Origin: Eutrophocola sp964503965
Lineage (GTDB): Bacteria > Pseudomonadota > Gammaproteobacteria > Pseudomonadales > Pseudohongiellaceae
DNA: 64,000 bases
Assembly (NCBI GenBank): GCA_964503965.1
Contig: CAZDCK010000008.1
Span: 32,462 to 96,461 of the forward strand
Direction: 5' to 3'
The position numbers were made by a program, and so were the translations under genes. This document shows positions 36,682 to 47,000 of this stretch, piece after piece (position 1 is the first letter of the stretch; every line of letters starts with the position of its first letter). Under the pieces are notes generated by a model. The model searched no databases, had not been told where the DNA came from, and saw nothing but the letters and a program-made list of their open reading frames with translations.

Positions 36682-37449
36682 CTAATGGGTCATGGCATAA
36701 ACCAGATAATTCAGGCCGAATCGATAAGCCAGGGCCGTCATGGGTTCCGGATAACAGGGGTCATCGGCATGTTCCCAGGCATCACCCATGTCCATATTGA
36801 AGTTGATGGCTACAAGCAAGCGCCCCTCTTCGTCGTAGATACCCGCCCACTTTTGTGGCCCCTCCAGACCTGCCTCCGTGGCGCCGCAGTAATAAAGGTG
36901 TCGCTCACCGGGGATCTGGGTTACCTGGTCGAGATCATAAAGGGCATGGAATATCGGGTCTTCCGGGGTCAGTTCAACAATGGGATATCCCGGCAGTACT
37001 TTTTGCAGGGCTCCTACTACGATTGACCACTGGTAGGTGCCATGAAAATCGTCAATAACCAGAAAGCCTCCGCGTAGCAGGTATTCCCTCAGCCTGGCAG
37101 CTTCCTCATCAGAGGGAGACCACATACCCTGCCCCACCTGCTGGGCAAAAAGCCAGGGGTAGTCGAACAGGTCCTCATCAGAAATTTGCACATGCTGGCT
37201 ATCTTCAGCCACATTAATATTGGAAAGGCGCCGGACACCTCGAGTGAAATGAAATTCCGCTGATGGATAATCTATGGCCCACCAACCACGCCTGAAACCC
37301 CAGCGCCCCCTGCCCCCGGCACCACCATCGGCATACACCATTCTCGCCATATGGAACTCAGCTTCCGGCATTCGTTCCGGATCCACCTGTGCAGTAACGC
37401 CGGGGACAAGCCCGGAGAGTAGCAACACTGTCAGAAACAGGGACTTCAT
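36682..37449 (-). CDS. exported DUF4159 protein
   Basis: From ATG 37449 the product is 255 residues with a signal peptide ending in GVTAQ; ATG 37470 is also possible. The body reads FHMARMVYADGG, WAIDYPSAEFHFTRGVRRL, LREYLLRGGFLVIDDFHG and LAYRFGLNYLVYAMTH, the DUF4159 fold, a glutamine-amidotransferase-like domain. DUF4159 is often found with MoxR/DUF58/von Willebrand genes, which are absent here. The function is unknown. Confidence 0.85.
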   Translation of the reverse strand: MKSLFLTVLLLSGLVPGVTAQVDPERMPEAEFHMARMVYADGGAGGRGRWGFRRGWWAIDYPSAEFHFTRGVRRLSNINVAEDSQHVQISDEDLFDYPWLFAQQVGQGMWSPSDEEAARLREYLLRGGFLVIDDFHGTYQWSIVVGALQKVLPGYPIVELTPEDPIFHALYDLDQVTQIPGERHLYYCGATEAGLEGPQKWAGIYDEEGRLLVAINFNMDMGDAWEHADDPCYPEPMTALAYRFGLNYLVYAMTH

Positions 37450-37513
37450 TGTTAATATCAGCCTTTGCATAAAACAGGTGAATTTGCAGTTTGTGGATCG
37501 CAAACAGGTCACA

Positions 37514-37825
37514 TCAAATGACTTCCAGCCTGACCACATCATAGGCAGGCTCTTCATAGGGATGCGCTGATTTCAGCGCATCGACTGCAGCATGTATCAG
37601 ACTGTCCTCACAGACCAGTTCAACCTTGTATTCCTCGATCTGCTCTATTTTACCTGCTTCACCCAGGAACGGATCACTGCCATCCAGGGGACGAAACTGC
37701 CCGACACCGGCAGTTTGCCAGCAACAGTGATCATAATCACCGATTTTTCCTGCACCTGTATCAAACAAGGCCTGTTTGACAACGTCCAATTGGGTTGAGG
37801 GAACAAAAAAACTTAATTTATACAT
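37514..37825 (-). CDS. short NIF3/YqfO-like protein
   Basis: A 103-residue protein matching the YqfO insert domain of NIF3-family proteins: YKLSFFVPSTQLDVVKQALFDTGAGKIGDYDHCCW at the start (key residues G25, G28, H33) and SAHPYEEPAYDVVRL near the end. Stand-alone versions are common in gammaproteobacteria and belong to the PII/CutA-like fold. The function is unknown. It lies upstream of the DUF4159 gene on the same strand with 64 bases between. Confidence 0.85.
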   Translation of the reverse strand: MYKLSFFVPSTQLDVVKQALFDTGAGKIGDYDHCCWQTAGVGQFRPLDGSDPFLGEAGKIEQIEEYKVELVCEDSLIHAAVDALKSAHPYEEPAYDVVRLEVI

Positions 37826-37916
37826 ATGGTTAGCTTAACAGTAGTCTCCATTATAAAAAAAGAAGAAATTGGCTGCGCTTTTACCTCCAAGTGATTATTG
37901 TATTAATACACCAATT

Positions 37917-38308
37917 ATGAGAACGGCATTGTTCAGTCTTAACCCGTAATCAGGCATTCCGATCTACCGCCAAATCATGGAGCAGGCACGCTGAATAATA
38001 TCCAGCGGCCAGCTCAGGTCAGTTGATATCATGCCGTCTGTCGGGGATCTTGCCACTACCCATACGGTTAACCCCATAATCCTTTCAAGGCTTAAAGCCT
38101 GCTTGAAACTGAATTATTACTGGAAAGAAAGCGCGGCAAGGCCATGTTCATGTTCAGTAAAGAATGCCTTGCCAAGAGTCATGTGGACAGATTAAAAAGT
38201 CTTGAACCGGTAGTACAACAATTGGTAATGGCAGCAGATCAACTGGAACTGCAGTGCGAGGATGCTCTAAACCTCGTTCGTGAATCCATTAAGAAACCTG
38301 ATCACTGA
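37917..38308 (+). pseudogene. dead YtrA-type GntR regulator
   Basis: A clear GntR winged helix can be read only by ignoring lesions. From ATG 37917 the frame gives MRTALFSLNP, then TAA at 37947, SGIPIYRQIMEQAR, then TGA at 37992, IISSGQLRS, MPSVGDLATTHTVNP. Near 38090 the reading shifts frame to LLETELLLERKRGKAMF and continues to DALNLVRESIKK and a TGA at 38306-38308. Intact relatives read IPIYRQIxEQxRRxIxxGxLxPGDxLPSVRDLA...NPxTVxxAYxxLExxGLLExRRGKGMFV. So there are two nonsense changes (CAA to TAA and CGA to TGA are the likely events), one frameshift and a lost arginine. YtrA regulators control the ABC genes next to them, and a dead ATPase follows. Confidence 0.75.
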
Positions 38309-38579
38309 CACAGTAACTGAGTTTGAAAACCTGGAGAATTCCTTTAGTGTCAATGCTATGCTCAAAGGTATTAATACACACGCTTGGGTCGGTGGTGTGA
38401 TCGGACTCTTAGGCATAAATGGCGCGGGTAAAAATACCTTGCTCGAAAGTGACCTTGGCCTTTGCCCAGCAAAAGTCACTGCGCATCAAACTAAAGTCCT
38501 TTGCCGATATCAGCCGGGGAATACTTAAAATTTGGCTTGAACCATTCCAATCGAGGCGCTTCGCGATAAGCTCATCTAG
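38301..38579 (+). pseudogene. dead ABC transporter ATPase fragment downstream of the YtrA remnant
   Basis: The frame opens with ITDTVTEFENLENSFSVNAM, in which ATC stands where an ATG would be expected, directly overlapping the regulator's stop as in intact YtrA-ABC operons. The Walker A reads GINGAGKN instead of GPNGAGKT/S, losing the essential Thr/Ser. Recognisable homology stops near 38460 (LLESDLGL), after which the frame ends at 38528 without Walker B or signature. The RegA gene begins at 38576 on the other strand. Confidence 0.65.
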
Positions 38580-39112
38580 CGTCTGACAGGTCTTTTCATT
38601 AATTTTCTCTGCAGTGTACGTCGATGCATGCCCAGACTCCTGGCCGTTGCAGAAATGTTGCCATCGTTTTCTTCAAGGACACGCTGTATATGTTCCCATT
38701 CAAGCCGATCCACAGAGATAGGCTCTTCTTCCGTAATAACTTCCTGCTCCTTTCCTTCTACCAGGTACGCCAGAATTTCCTCGACAGCAAGTGGTTTGCA
38801 GGCGTAATTAATAGCGCCTTTTTTGATTGCGCTGACCGCAGTAGCGATACTGGAATAGCCAGTCAGTATTAACATACGAATATGAGGATTGATTCTGGAG
38901 AGAGGTTCCAGCCCTTCAAGACCTGATTCATTATGAAGTTTCAGGTCAAGTACAGCATAGTCAGGAATATTTTCCCTGGCCATCCCCAAGGCTTCCTGCA
39001 AGGTCCCTGCCTTGATCACAATAAACCCCCTTCTCTCCAGTGCACGCCCAAGTGTATCGAGAAAAGTCTTGTCATCATCAAGGAGCAGGAATGTATTGCC
39101 CTTGTCTGCCAT
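38576..39112 (-). CDS. regA: RegA/PrrA/RoxR-type redox response regulator
   Basis: A 178-residue response regulator: acidic pair D12-D13, phosphoacceptor D56, T84 and K106, followed by a short linker and a Fis-type helix-turn-helix, NISATARSLGMHRRTLQRKL, which is nearly the invariant RegA DNA-binding sequence. RegA controls respiration, photosynthesis or nitrogen and carbon fixation genes in response to redox state. Only five bases separate it from the RegB gene, so both are one operon. Confidence 0.92.
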   Translation of the reverse strand: MADKGNTFLLLDDDKTFLDTLGRALERRGFIVIKAGTLQEALGMARENIPDYAVLDLKLHNESGLEGLEPLSRINPHIRMLILTGYSSIATAVSAIKKGAINYACKPLAVEEILAYLVEGKEQEVITEEEPISVDRLEWEHIQRVLEENDGNISATARSLGMHRRTLQRKLMKRPVRR

Positions 39113-39117
39113 TGTGA

Positions 39118-40398
39118 TTATCCGTCTGTAGCCATAGGGAGAATAATACTCGTCACTGTACCTGTTTCCGGATGAGGCTTGATCAATACTTTTCCACCCA
39201 GTCGATTTACAGTAGCCTGGGTCAAAATCATTCCTACACCCATCCCCTGCTCCTTATTGCTGCCAATCTCGGATCCAAGGGTTGATAGAATGTCTTCATT
39301 CACTCCTTCACCATAATCCCGGATAGCAAGGGTCCATGAGGATTCATCCCAGGTGGCCGTCAACTCCACCCTGTCCGGGCTGGCATCAGCCGCATTGTTC
39401 AGAATATTGACCACGGCCTGCTGCAGTGGCGCATCTACCTGTATCCGGGGGGAATTGATCTTATCCACAATGACCTGCAAATCAACTTCAGGCCTCAACA
39501 ATCGCCACTGGTCTTCAATCTGATCTATGAAATGTGAAAGGGGCATTGCAATTGCATTACCGGCCTGTCTTGGATCCGCACGGCTGACTAGATCTTTCAG
39601 GGATGTTCGGCATACTTCAAGCTGATCCTTAAGTACTGCCACATCCTCCTGTAGCGCCTTGTTATCGGGATTTTCATCAGCAATCTCATTGATCAGCAAT
39701 GTCATGGTATTAAGGGGCGTGCCCAGTTCATGGGCCGTACCAGCAGCCTGGGTAGCTACAGCAAGAATCTGTTCATTGCGTAGATTTTCCTCTCTGTAAT
39801 CATTGAGAGTCTGTTCCTGTGCCCTGATTTCAGTGGCCATTTTAACGACGAAATAGGTAATAAGGACGGCACTCGCCAGAAAATTAAACCACATTCCTAC
39901 AATATGCAGACTTGGCATTTCCCGTGTTTCTGTCATATGCATGTCAGCCGGCATTAATGCTGGAAGAGGCTGAAAATAAAACAGTAGTATCGTGTAGGCG
40001 ACCAGGGATATCCCGGCGACAAGCCATGTATAGGTCCATGGCAGAATAGCGGCAGAAATTGTAATGGGTACAAGAAAAAAGGAAACAAAGGGATTATTGG
40101 CACCACCACTCATATAAATAAGAACCGACAGGGACAGTACATCGAATAGCAGATGCCCCAACAACTCCTGGTTACTGACCACCGACTTTTGCTTGACACG
40201 AAAAGCCACAAAAATATTGACCGCAACCACCAGCGCCAGAATCCCGGTAATCAGCGTATAGTTAAGGCGGAGATCCAGAAAGTAGAATGCGTATAGAATG
40301 CCGATTAGCTGGCATGCAAGGACAATCAGGCGGATCAACAGCAAACGCTTCAGGTTGAGTTGTGCTGCCGCCAGGGGGAAAAATCGTTTTTCAGCCAA
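39118..40398 (-). CDS. regB: RegB/PrrB/RoxS-type redox sensor kinase
   Basis: A 426-residue histidine kinase with six N-terminal helices. The ubiquinone-binding motif GGANNPF is at residues 98-104. The H-box is AHELGTPLN with H223, and C263 in LEVCRTSLKDL matches the redox-active cysteine of RegB. An ATPase domain ends the protein. RegB senses the quinone pool and phosphorylates RegA. The start is a TTG with a weak Shine-Dalgarno, so a few residues may be wrong at the N-terminus. Confidence 0.92.
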   Translation of the reverse strand: MAEKRFFPLAAAQLNLKRLLLIRLIVLACQLIGILYAFYFLDLRLNYTLITGILALVVAVNIFVAFRVKQKSVVSNQELLGHLLFDVLSLSVLIYMSGGANNPFVSFFLVPITISAAILPWTYTWLVAGISLVAYTILLFYFQPLPALMPADMHMTETREMPSLHIVGMWFNFLASAVLITYFVVKMATEIRAQEQTLNDYREENLRNEQILAVATQAAGTAHELGTPLNTMTLLINEIADENPDNKALQEDVAVLKDQLEVCRTSLKDLVSRADPRQAGNAIAMPLSHFIDQIEDQWRLLRPEVDLQVIVDKINSPRIQVDAPLQQAVVNILNNAADASPDRVELTATWDESSWTLAIRDYGEGVNEDILSTLGSEIGSNKEQGMGVGMILTQATVNRLGGKVLIKPHPETGTVTSIILPMATDG

Positions 40399-40597
40399 GT
40401 TTTATCCGTTGCCACTTAATTGATATGGATTGGAGAACATTCTCGCAAAATCAGCCAAAATCACCAATGTTTGAAAGCATGAAGTTTCAGACCAGGATTA
40501 TTCGAAATCTGGTATAAATCACCAGGTAAGCAAAAACCATTGGAGTCACTGTATGCTTTAACCCCAATTCCTTCTTCCTGCCAGTTGCATCGCCGCT

Positions 40598-41149
40598 GTG
40601 GTACTTGTTTCCTGTTCAGCAGACCAGGCCGCCAATACTGAGGTTGCTGTAACTGCCCCGGCGTTGACGCCAACAACAACTGTCCCTGCGGCCTCCTACA
40701 ATACAGACATTTCGATCCGGGAAATTATGGCCTCACTGATTGATCCACAAGCCGATAAGATCTGGAACTCCGTTCGTGTCATATCAGACAGCAATGGCAT
40801 CACAGAATATACACCGGAAACTGATGAAGAGTGGGGAGCACTCCGTCGAAGTACTATCGCCATTATAGAAGGAAGCAATGCCCTCATGATGCCAGGCAGA
40901 AGTGTCGCCCCACCGGGTGCACAGGGTGAGTTTCCGGAATACGAATTTACCCCGGAAGAAGTTCAGGCCAGACTGGAAGCCGATTTTACATCCTGGACCG
41001 GATTTGCTGAAAATCTTCAGGACAATGGCCTGGGTATACTTGATGCGATTGATAATCGCGATACTGAAAAATTGAGCGAATGGGGTGCCTATCTCGATGA
41101 AGCCTGCGAAGCATGCCATTCGGCATACTGGTACAGGGTAGGTATTTAA
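40598..41149 (+). CDS. cytochrome c'-like lipoprotein, start probably destroyed by a nonsense codon
   Basis: The frame from GTG 40598 gives 183 residues ending with a heme site C170-E-A-C173-H174 close to the C-terminus, as in cytochrome c'/c556-type four-helix cytochromes. The N-terminus from this GTG is too short for export, yet heme attachment requires it. Reading upstream in frame gives FLLPASCIAAVVLVSCSAD, a good lipoprotein signal, back to a TAA at 40559 and an ATG at 40553 with GGAG at the right distance. The natural gene would thus be ATG-CTT-(stop)-..., with codon 3 mutated, most simply CAA to TAA. Either the gene is newly dead, a sequencing error is present, or a poor start is used. 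Confidence 0.7.
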   Translation: MVLVSCSADQAANTEVAVTAPALTPTTTVPAASYNTDISIREIMASLIDPQADKIWNSVRVISDSNGITEYTPETDEEWGALRRSTIAIIEGSNALMMPGRSVAPPGAQGEFPEYEFTPEEVQARLEADFTSWTGFAENLQDNGLGILDAIDNRDTEKLSEWGAYLDEACEACHSAYWYRVGI

Positions 41150-41320
41150 ACCCCAGCCTATAATGACTATTTAGTACATACTTGTATATGCCGGATTGTT
41201 GGCAGAATATGATGCCATGCCATTGTAAAGATATGACATCTTTCACTGACAGGCTTTGGGCTATCACCCACCGTCCCTATGGAGAGCTGAATGGAATTGA
41301 TATATTAGGCATTGCCTGAA

Positions 41321-41830
41321 ATGATCGCTACCCTCATCGGAGTCGTGGTAGGTGGTCTGGGTGCACTCTATATAGAAAGGAAGCGAGAGCGATCAACCAG
41401 GCGAAAACGCGCATTGATAATCCTTCACAATATATATGGCGAACTGGAGGATAACTTTCATGCGCTAGAGGATGCCAGGCCAGCCTACGAGAATACGCCT
41501 TTTGGCAAGAGTTTCTATATAAGTGCCATTGCCTGGGAGACAGCAGCTACCGGCGGGGATCTCCCCGATATCATAGGATATGAACTGGCAGACATTATTG
41601 AGAACCAGTATTCAATACTGCTCAGGCTGGTATATTACGTGAATCTTATGACCCGCCTGTGGTGTGCACACGACAGTATTGAAGGGAAGAAAGAAATACA
41701 GGAAGGCTTCAGGAAGCATATCGTCAATGGCTTGCAGGAGACTATTGAATACCATCCTTATGTGATAAAGCAAATTTCTCAGACCCAGGCAAAGCTTGGC
41801 AAGAAAATCAGCAATACTCCGGAAAACTAG
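41321..41830 (+). CDS. small membrane-anchored protein of unknown function
   Basis: A 169-residue protein (ATG 41321) with one N-terminal helix containing a glycine-rich GVVVGGLGALYIERKRER stretch, then a cytoplasmic, mostly helical domain. I do not recognise a family. The positive charges after the helix place the body in the cytoplasm. It lies 171 bases downstream of the cytochrome gene and convergent with the dead kinase. Confidence 0.55.
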   Translation: MIATLIGVVVGGLGALYIERKRERSTRRKRALIILHNIYGELEDNFHALEDARPAYENTPFGKSFYISAIAWETAATGGDLPDIIGYELADIIENQYSILLRLVYYVNLMTRLWCAHDSIEGKKEIQEGFRKHIVNGLQETIEYHPYVIKQISQTQAKLGKKISNTPEN

Positions 41831-41846
41831 AAATGCATCAGGCAAT

Positions 41847-43973
41847 CTACTGTTTTTCCATCAACTGCAGATTCTCTGCGGCTTTCTCCACAGCCTTGAC
41901 CAGTTCAACACCTCGAAAAGGTTTACTGACAAACTAGAATGTCAACGCGTGAGCCCTATCCAGGGCATCAGACACATCGGCATATCCTGAAATCAATACA
42001 ATGGGAAGCTGTGGCATCTGTTCCTTTAGTTTATAAGCCAGGTCTATTCCATCCATGTGGGGCATTATAACATCGGTTACTACGACATCTATCGGTACTA
42101 CAGACAGCCCAAAAACCCGTAAAGCCTCTATCCCATCAGACGCCTGCAGCACCTCATACCCTGCCTGTTCAAGCATTCTGCTGGCCACTTCCTTCACAAC
42201 CTCATCATCTTCGGCAAGAAGAATATGCAGTTTACGGACAGGTTGAATAAATTCAGTATCATCATTCTTAAGAATCTTATGCCCCGGCACAGGAAGATAC
42301 ACCTTGAAAACAGTGCCATTTCCAGTCTTTGATTGAACAGTTATTCCACCATTATGAATCTTGAGTATGCCTGTCACTGCGGATAATCCAAGGCCATGCC
42401 CTTTCTTCTTGGTCGTAAAAAATGGCTCAAAAATGCGCTCCCTGTTTGCCTGATCAATACCTTGCCCTGAGTCCTTCACTTCAAGGACATAGTAGTTACC
42501 TGGCGTCATTCTTACATGAGAACGATTCCTTGAAAGATGCTCCTTATCCAATTCAGCCTGGTAGAGGCTGACGTTGACCTCACCAGAGGGGGCTACTGCT
42601 CCATGGCATTTTTAATCAGGTTAAGAAACACCTGTCCAATCTGGTTCTGATCCCCTGGATGATTGCCGCTTGTTCCGGTAAATGGGCATTGAGGTGGACA
42701 TCTGTCGGACAGGAGGGAGCCAGAATATCCAGTACTTCACTGATCTTTCCAGAAACATCAAAGGTATCATTTGGACGAATGCCCTTACCGGTATATTGAA
42801 GCAATTGTTTACACAGACCGCCGGCTGTCGTGGCAGCCTTCATAATGGCATTTAACCCCTTGTTTTTTGTTTGCTCATCAAGATCATGAGACTCCTGCAG
42901 AATCTCCGTGTAGCCGATAATCCCCTGTAACAGATTATTAAAATCATGTGCCATACCTCCAGCCAGCATGCCCAGGCTTTCATGTCGCTGGGCCTCAATG
43001 AACTGGTGTTCCAGCAAGTTTCGCTCCTGGGTATTACGAATGGATCCCGCCACATAAAAGCTGTCTTTTTCCGGATCCCTGACAAAGGAACAGACAATTT
43101 CACAATCCACCGGACCCTTGGGCGACAGGAAAGCACCTTTATATTCAATAGGCTTCTTCCCGCCTGAAATAGGGTTTAGCTTTCGTATGAATTCTTCTGA
43201 ACCGGGAAGGAAACTGGCGAGATTTCTTCCCTGTATCTGCTTGGCCTTATAGCCAAACTGGCTAATGGAAGGTGACACTTCCCGTATGATGCCTTGTGGT
43301 TCTGCCCGAAAAAAAACTTCATTGATCGAATCAAAGAAAGCACTGAAATCCCGTTCCCTCTCCATGATCACCCGTCGACTGAGACGGATTGACGAGATAA
43401 TGAAAATTACTCCCAGAATAGGCTGAAAAAGGGCAACCATCACATAGAAGAGCACACCAAGATCAGGATAATCAAGATTGAAGGAGGCGGCACAGCCCAC
43501 AAACAATAACAGTATCAATGACTGGAAAAGCGTAATGACTCTATGGCCTTCCTGTCTGAACTTCATCGCTGCCACAAATGGAATTACTGCTAGCAGCAGG
43601 ATATCCAGCGTCCAGAAAGCATTGAAAACCGAGAGTGATGCAAATCCGCTTATGAGATGTAGCAAACCTCCAATACCGGCTAGCCTGTAAAAACTTTTCT
43701 GATCAGGTATGTACTTCCATGCTACTGCCGCCAGCATGAAAAGGACAGAAAGGAAAAATGTGGAAATGGACAACCCGAGAATCAGCGATGTCTCACCTAT
43801 ATAACCAAGGCAGGGCTTGTCAGGTGCCAGGCAAGCGCAAAAGTCTGGCTCTGCGCTACAAACTTCATGTATTGCTGCCTGTGGTCTGCATATTCTGACC
43901 AAACAAGCAGGCAGATCAGGAAATTGATACCGATGATTACCGACAGGCTCAGAAGGATTACCAGCGATTCCAC
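41847..43973 (-). pseudogene. dead hybrid histidine kinase (membrane-PAS-HisKA-HATPase-REC)
   Basis: Starting at GTG 43973, one frame encodes a membrane helix (SLVILLSLSVIIGINFLICL) and a short periplasmic loop, then stops near 43800. The next frame continues with GETSLILGLSISTFF, several more helices, a PAS domain and the H-box GGMAHDFNNLLQGIIGY, ending near 42616. A shift near 42640 restores QNQIGQVFLNLIKNAMEQ, and a further shift near 42605 restores SGEVNVSLYQAEL and the G boxes (DSGQGI, FFTTKKKGHGLGL). The receiver (LLAEDDEVV, VVTDVIMPHMDG) meets an in-frame TAG at 41934-41936 right before FVSKPFRGVEL, and the true stop is at 41847. At least three frameshifts and one nonsense codon make it non-functional. 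Confidence 0.85.
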
Positions 43974-44032
43974 TTACACTGTTCCCCAACTGTCAAAGTG
44001 AATCATATAGTCTTGCTCCAGACCCTAGCTGA

Positions 44033-47000
44033 TTAATCGAGCCACACCCTGGCATTTCTAAACATGCGCATGGTTGGACCATCTTCTCCCCATTCCTCTG
44101 CCCGCCAGGAATTTGCTACTGCCCTGAAGATGCGTTCAGGGTGAGGCATCATTATCGTAAATCTGCCGTCATCGTTGCACAATCCCGTAATTCCTGCAGG
44201 CGATCCGTTCGGGTTAAAGGGATAGCTGTCTGTAATATTGTCATAATTATCCACGAACTGGAGGGCCACATTATCGCTGGACAGGAGTGCTGCCTGCTGT
44301 TCATCCCCTGCAAATTCCGCTCGACCTTCCCCATGGGCACAGGCTATAGGAAATATGGATCCCTCCATGCCTGACAGGAATACGGACTTGGAGTGGTTTA
44401 CCCTGACAAGAGCCGTTCTGCCCTCAAACTGTTCCGAGCGGTTGCGGACAAAGCGCGGCCAATGGCTGGTACCAGGAATGAGTTCATGTAAATTCGATAA
44501 CATCTGGCAGCCATTACACACACCAAGCGCGATGGTCGTGCTTCGACTGAAAAAATCCTCGAACTGGCGGCGGGCTGCTTCATTAAAGAGAATGGATTTA
44601 GCCCACCCTTCCCCGGCGCCCAGAACGTCACCGTAGGAAAATCCGCCACAGGCAGCCAGTGCATTGAACTTATCAAGGACAACACGTCCACTGATGATGT
44701 CGCTCATATGCACGTCGATACAGTCGAAACCTGCACGATGGAATGCCGCTGCCATCTCCATTTGAGAATTAACGCCCTGCTCCCGAAGAACAGCAATGCG
44801 GGGACGTTCCCCGCGGGAAATATAAGGGTGACAAATGTCCTTTTCAGGATCGAAAGACAGGCTGGCATGCAGCCCCGGATTCCCGGCATCAAGAATGGCG
44901 TTGAACTCCTCGTCAGCACATTTGGAGTTATCACGCAGACTTTGCAGGGCATAACTGGTTTCTGCCCAGACTCTGTGAAAATGTATGCGGGACTGTTCAA
45001 TAATGATTTCTCCAGCCAGCTGCATCCTGATATTCTCACCTTCGACTGGAGAACCAATATCACAACAGATATCAAGCAATCCGGCCTCATCAGCCAGCTC
45101 CCTGAATCGGGGCAACTTGTCTTCACTAACCTGCACCACGGCCCCCAGTTCTTCATTGAACAGGGCATCAAGCGCATGGCCTTTGCTGCCGGCTTCGTCA
45201 AGAATGATCTCCAGACCACAATGCCCTGCCAGCGCCATTTCAATGAGAGTTACAAAAAGTCCACCATCCGAGCGGTCGTGGTAGGCCATCAGAAGATCTT
45301 CTTCCAGACTGGACTGAATGAGGTCAAAAAATGCTTTCAGATCACTGGCACTATGCAGATCTGGAGCCTCATCACCAATATGGTTATACACCTGAGCAAG
45401 GGCGGAACCGCCCATACGATTGGCTCCAAGTCCGAGGTCAAGAAGAATGAGCCGGGAGCCCCCTTTTCCAGTCATAATTTGCGGCGTCAGTGTTTTTCGT
45501 ACATCCAGCACAGGGGCAAAGGCTGAAATAATCAGGGACAGTGGGGCGGTGACACTCTTTCTGATACCATCTTCATCCCAGACAGTTCTCATCGACATGG
45601 AATCCTTGCCGACGGGTATCGTTATGTCCAGTTCAGGACAAAGCTCCATGCCAATGGCCTTGACCGTATCGTATAGATTGCAGTCTTCCCCGGGATAGCC
45701 AGCGGGTGCCATCCAGTTCGCTGAAAGCCGGATATCACTGATCCGCTTGATTCTGGCACAGGCAATATTCGTAATGGACTCGGCAACTGCCATTCGTCCT
45801 GAAGCGGATGCATCTATCAGTGCAAGCGGCGTCCTTTCACCCATGGCCATGGCTTCACCAAAATTGCTGTCATAGGACAGGGATGTTACGGCTGCATCGG
45901 CAACCGGCACCTGCCAGGGGCCAACCATCTGGTCCCTGGACACCATGCCGGTGACAGACCGGTCACCTATGGTAATCAGGAAACTCTTGCTGGCTACAGC
46001 AGGAAGCCGGAGCACTCTTTCCGCTGCCTCAGTGATATCCATGTTTTCAAGGGAAAAAGCTCTGTTTGCAGGTGTGACTGAGGCGACATCACGGTGCATC
46101 CTCGGTGGCTTTCCAAACAGCACTGACATTGGCAGGTCAATGGGAGAATTATTGAATGTGCTGTCTTCGAGCAAGAGTGCCATTTCTTTCGTGGCTTCAC
46201 CCACTACGGCAAAGGGGCAGCGCTCTCTTTCACACAGGGCTTCAAAAGTTTTAAGTCGGTCTTCAGAAACCGCCAGGACATATCTCTCCTGCGCCTCGTT
46301 GCACCATATTTCCATGGGTGACATACCTGGTTCGGCATTGGGAATATCCCGGAGCCGGAAACGCCCCCCCCTGTCACCATCCTTGACCAGCTCAGGGAGC
46401 GCATTGGAAAGTCCCCCTGCCCCTACATCATGAATAAAGCATATTGGGTTGTCATCAGCGAGTGACCAGCAGCGGTCAATAACTTCCTGACAACGTCTCT
46501 CCATTTCAGCGTTATCCCGCTGTACGGAAGCAAAATCAAGATCCTCACTACTGGTTCCGGATGCCATGGATGATGCCGCGCCCCCACCAAGGCCTATCAG
46601 CATCGCCGGGCCACCAAGCACGATCAACCTGGCACCTACAGGAATTTCTTTCTTCTGGACATGGGCATCCCTGATGTTACCCAGTCCACCGGCAATCATG
46701 ATGGGTTTGTGGTAACCACGGACACCATCCTCGGCAGACTGTTCATAGGTTCTAAAATAGCCACACAGGTTGGGGCGGCCAAATTCATTATTGAATGCTG
46801 CGCCGCCAATGGGAGCTTCAAGCATGATATCCATGGCAGAGACAATATGTGAGGGTTTGCCATAGTGAATTTCCCAGGGTTGCTCGAATCCCGGTATTCG
46901 TAGATTCGACACACTGAAACCTGTCAGGCCGGCCTTGGGTTTGCCACCAATACCCGTTGCCCCTTCATCCCTGATTTCTCCGCCGGAACCTGTAGAGGCT

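Noticed and set aside
44708..45526. A 272-codon open frame on the plus strand opposite purL.
   Set aside because: purL is certain on the other strand, and the antisense protein has no recognisable motif or ribosome-binding site; it is a by-product of purL codon usage.
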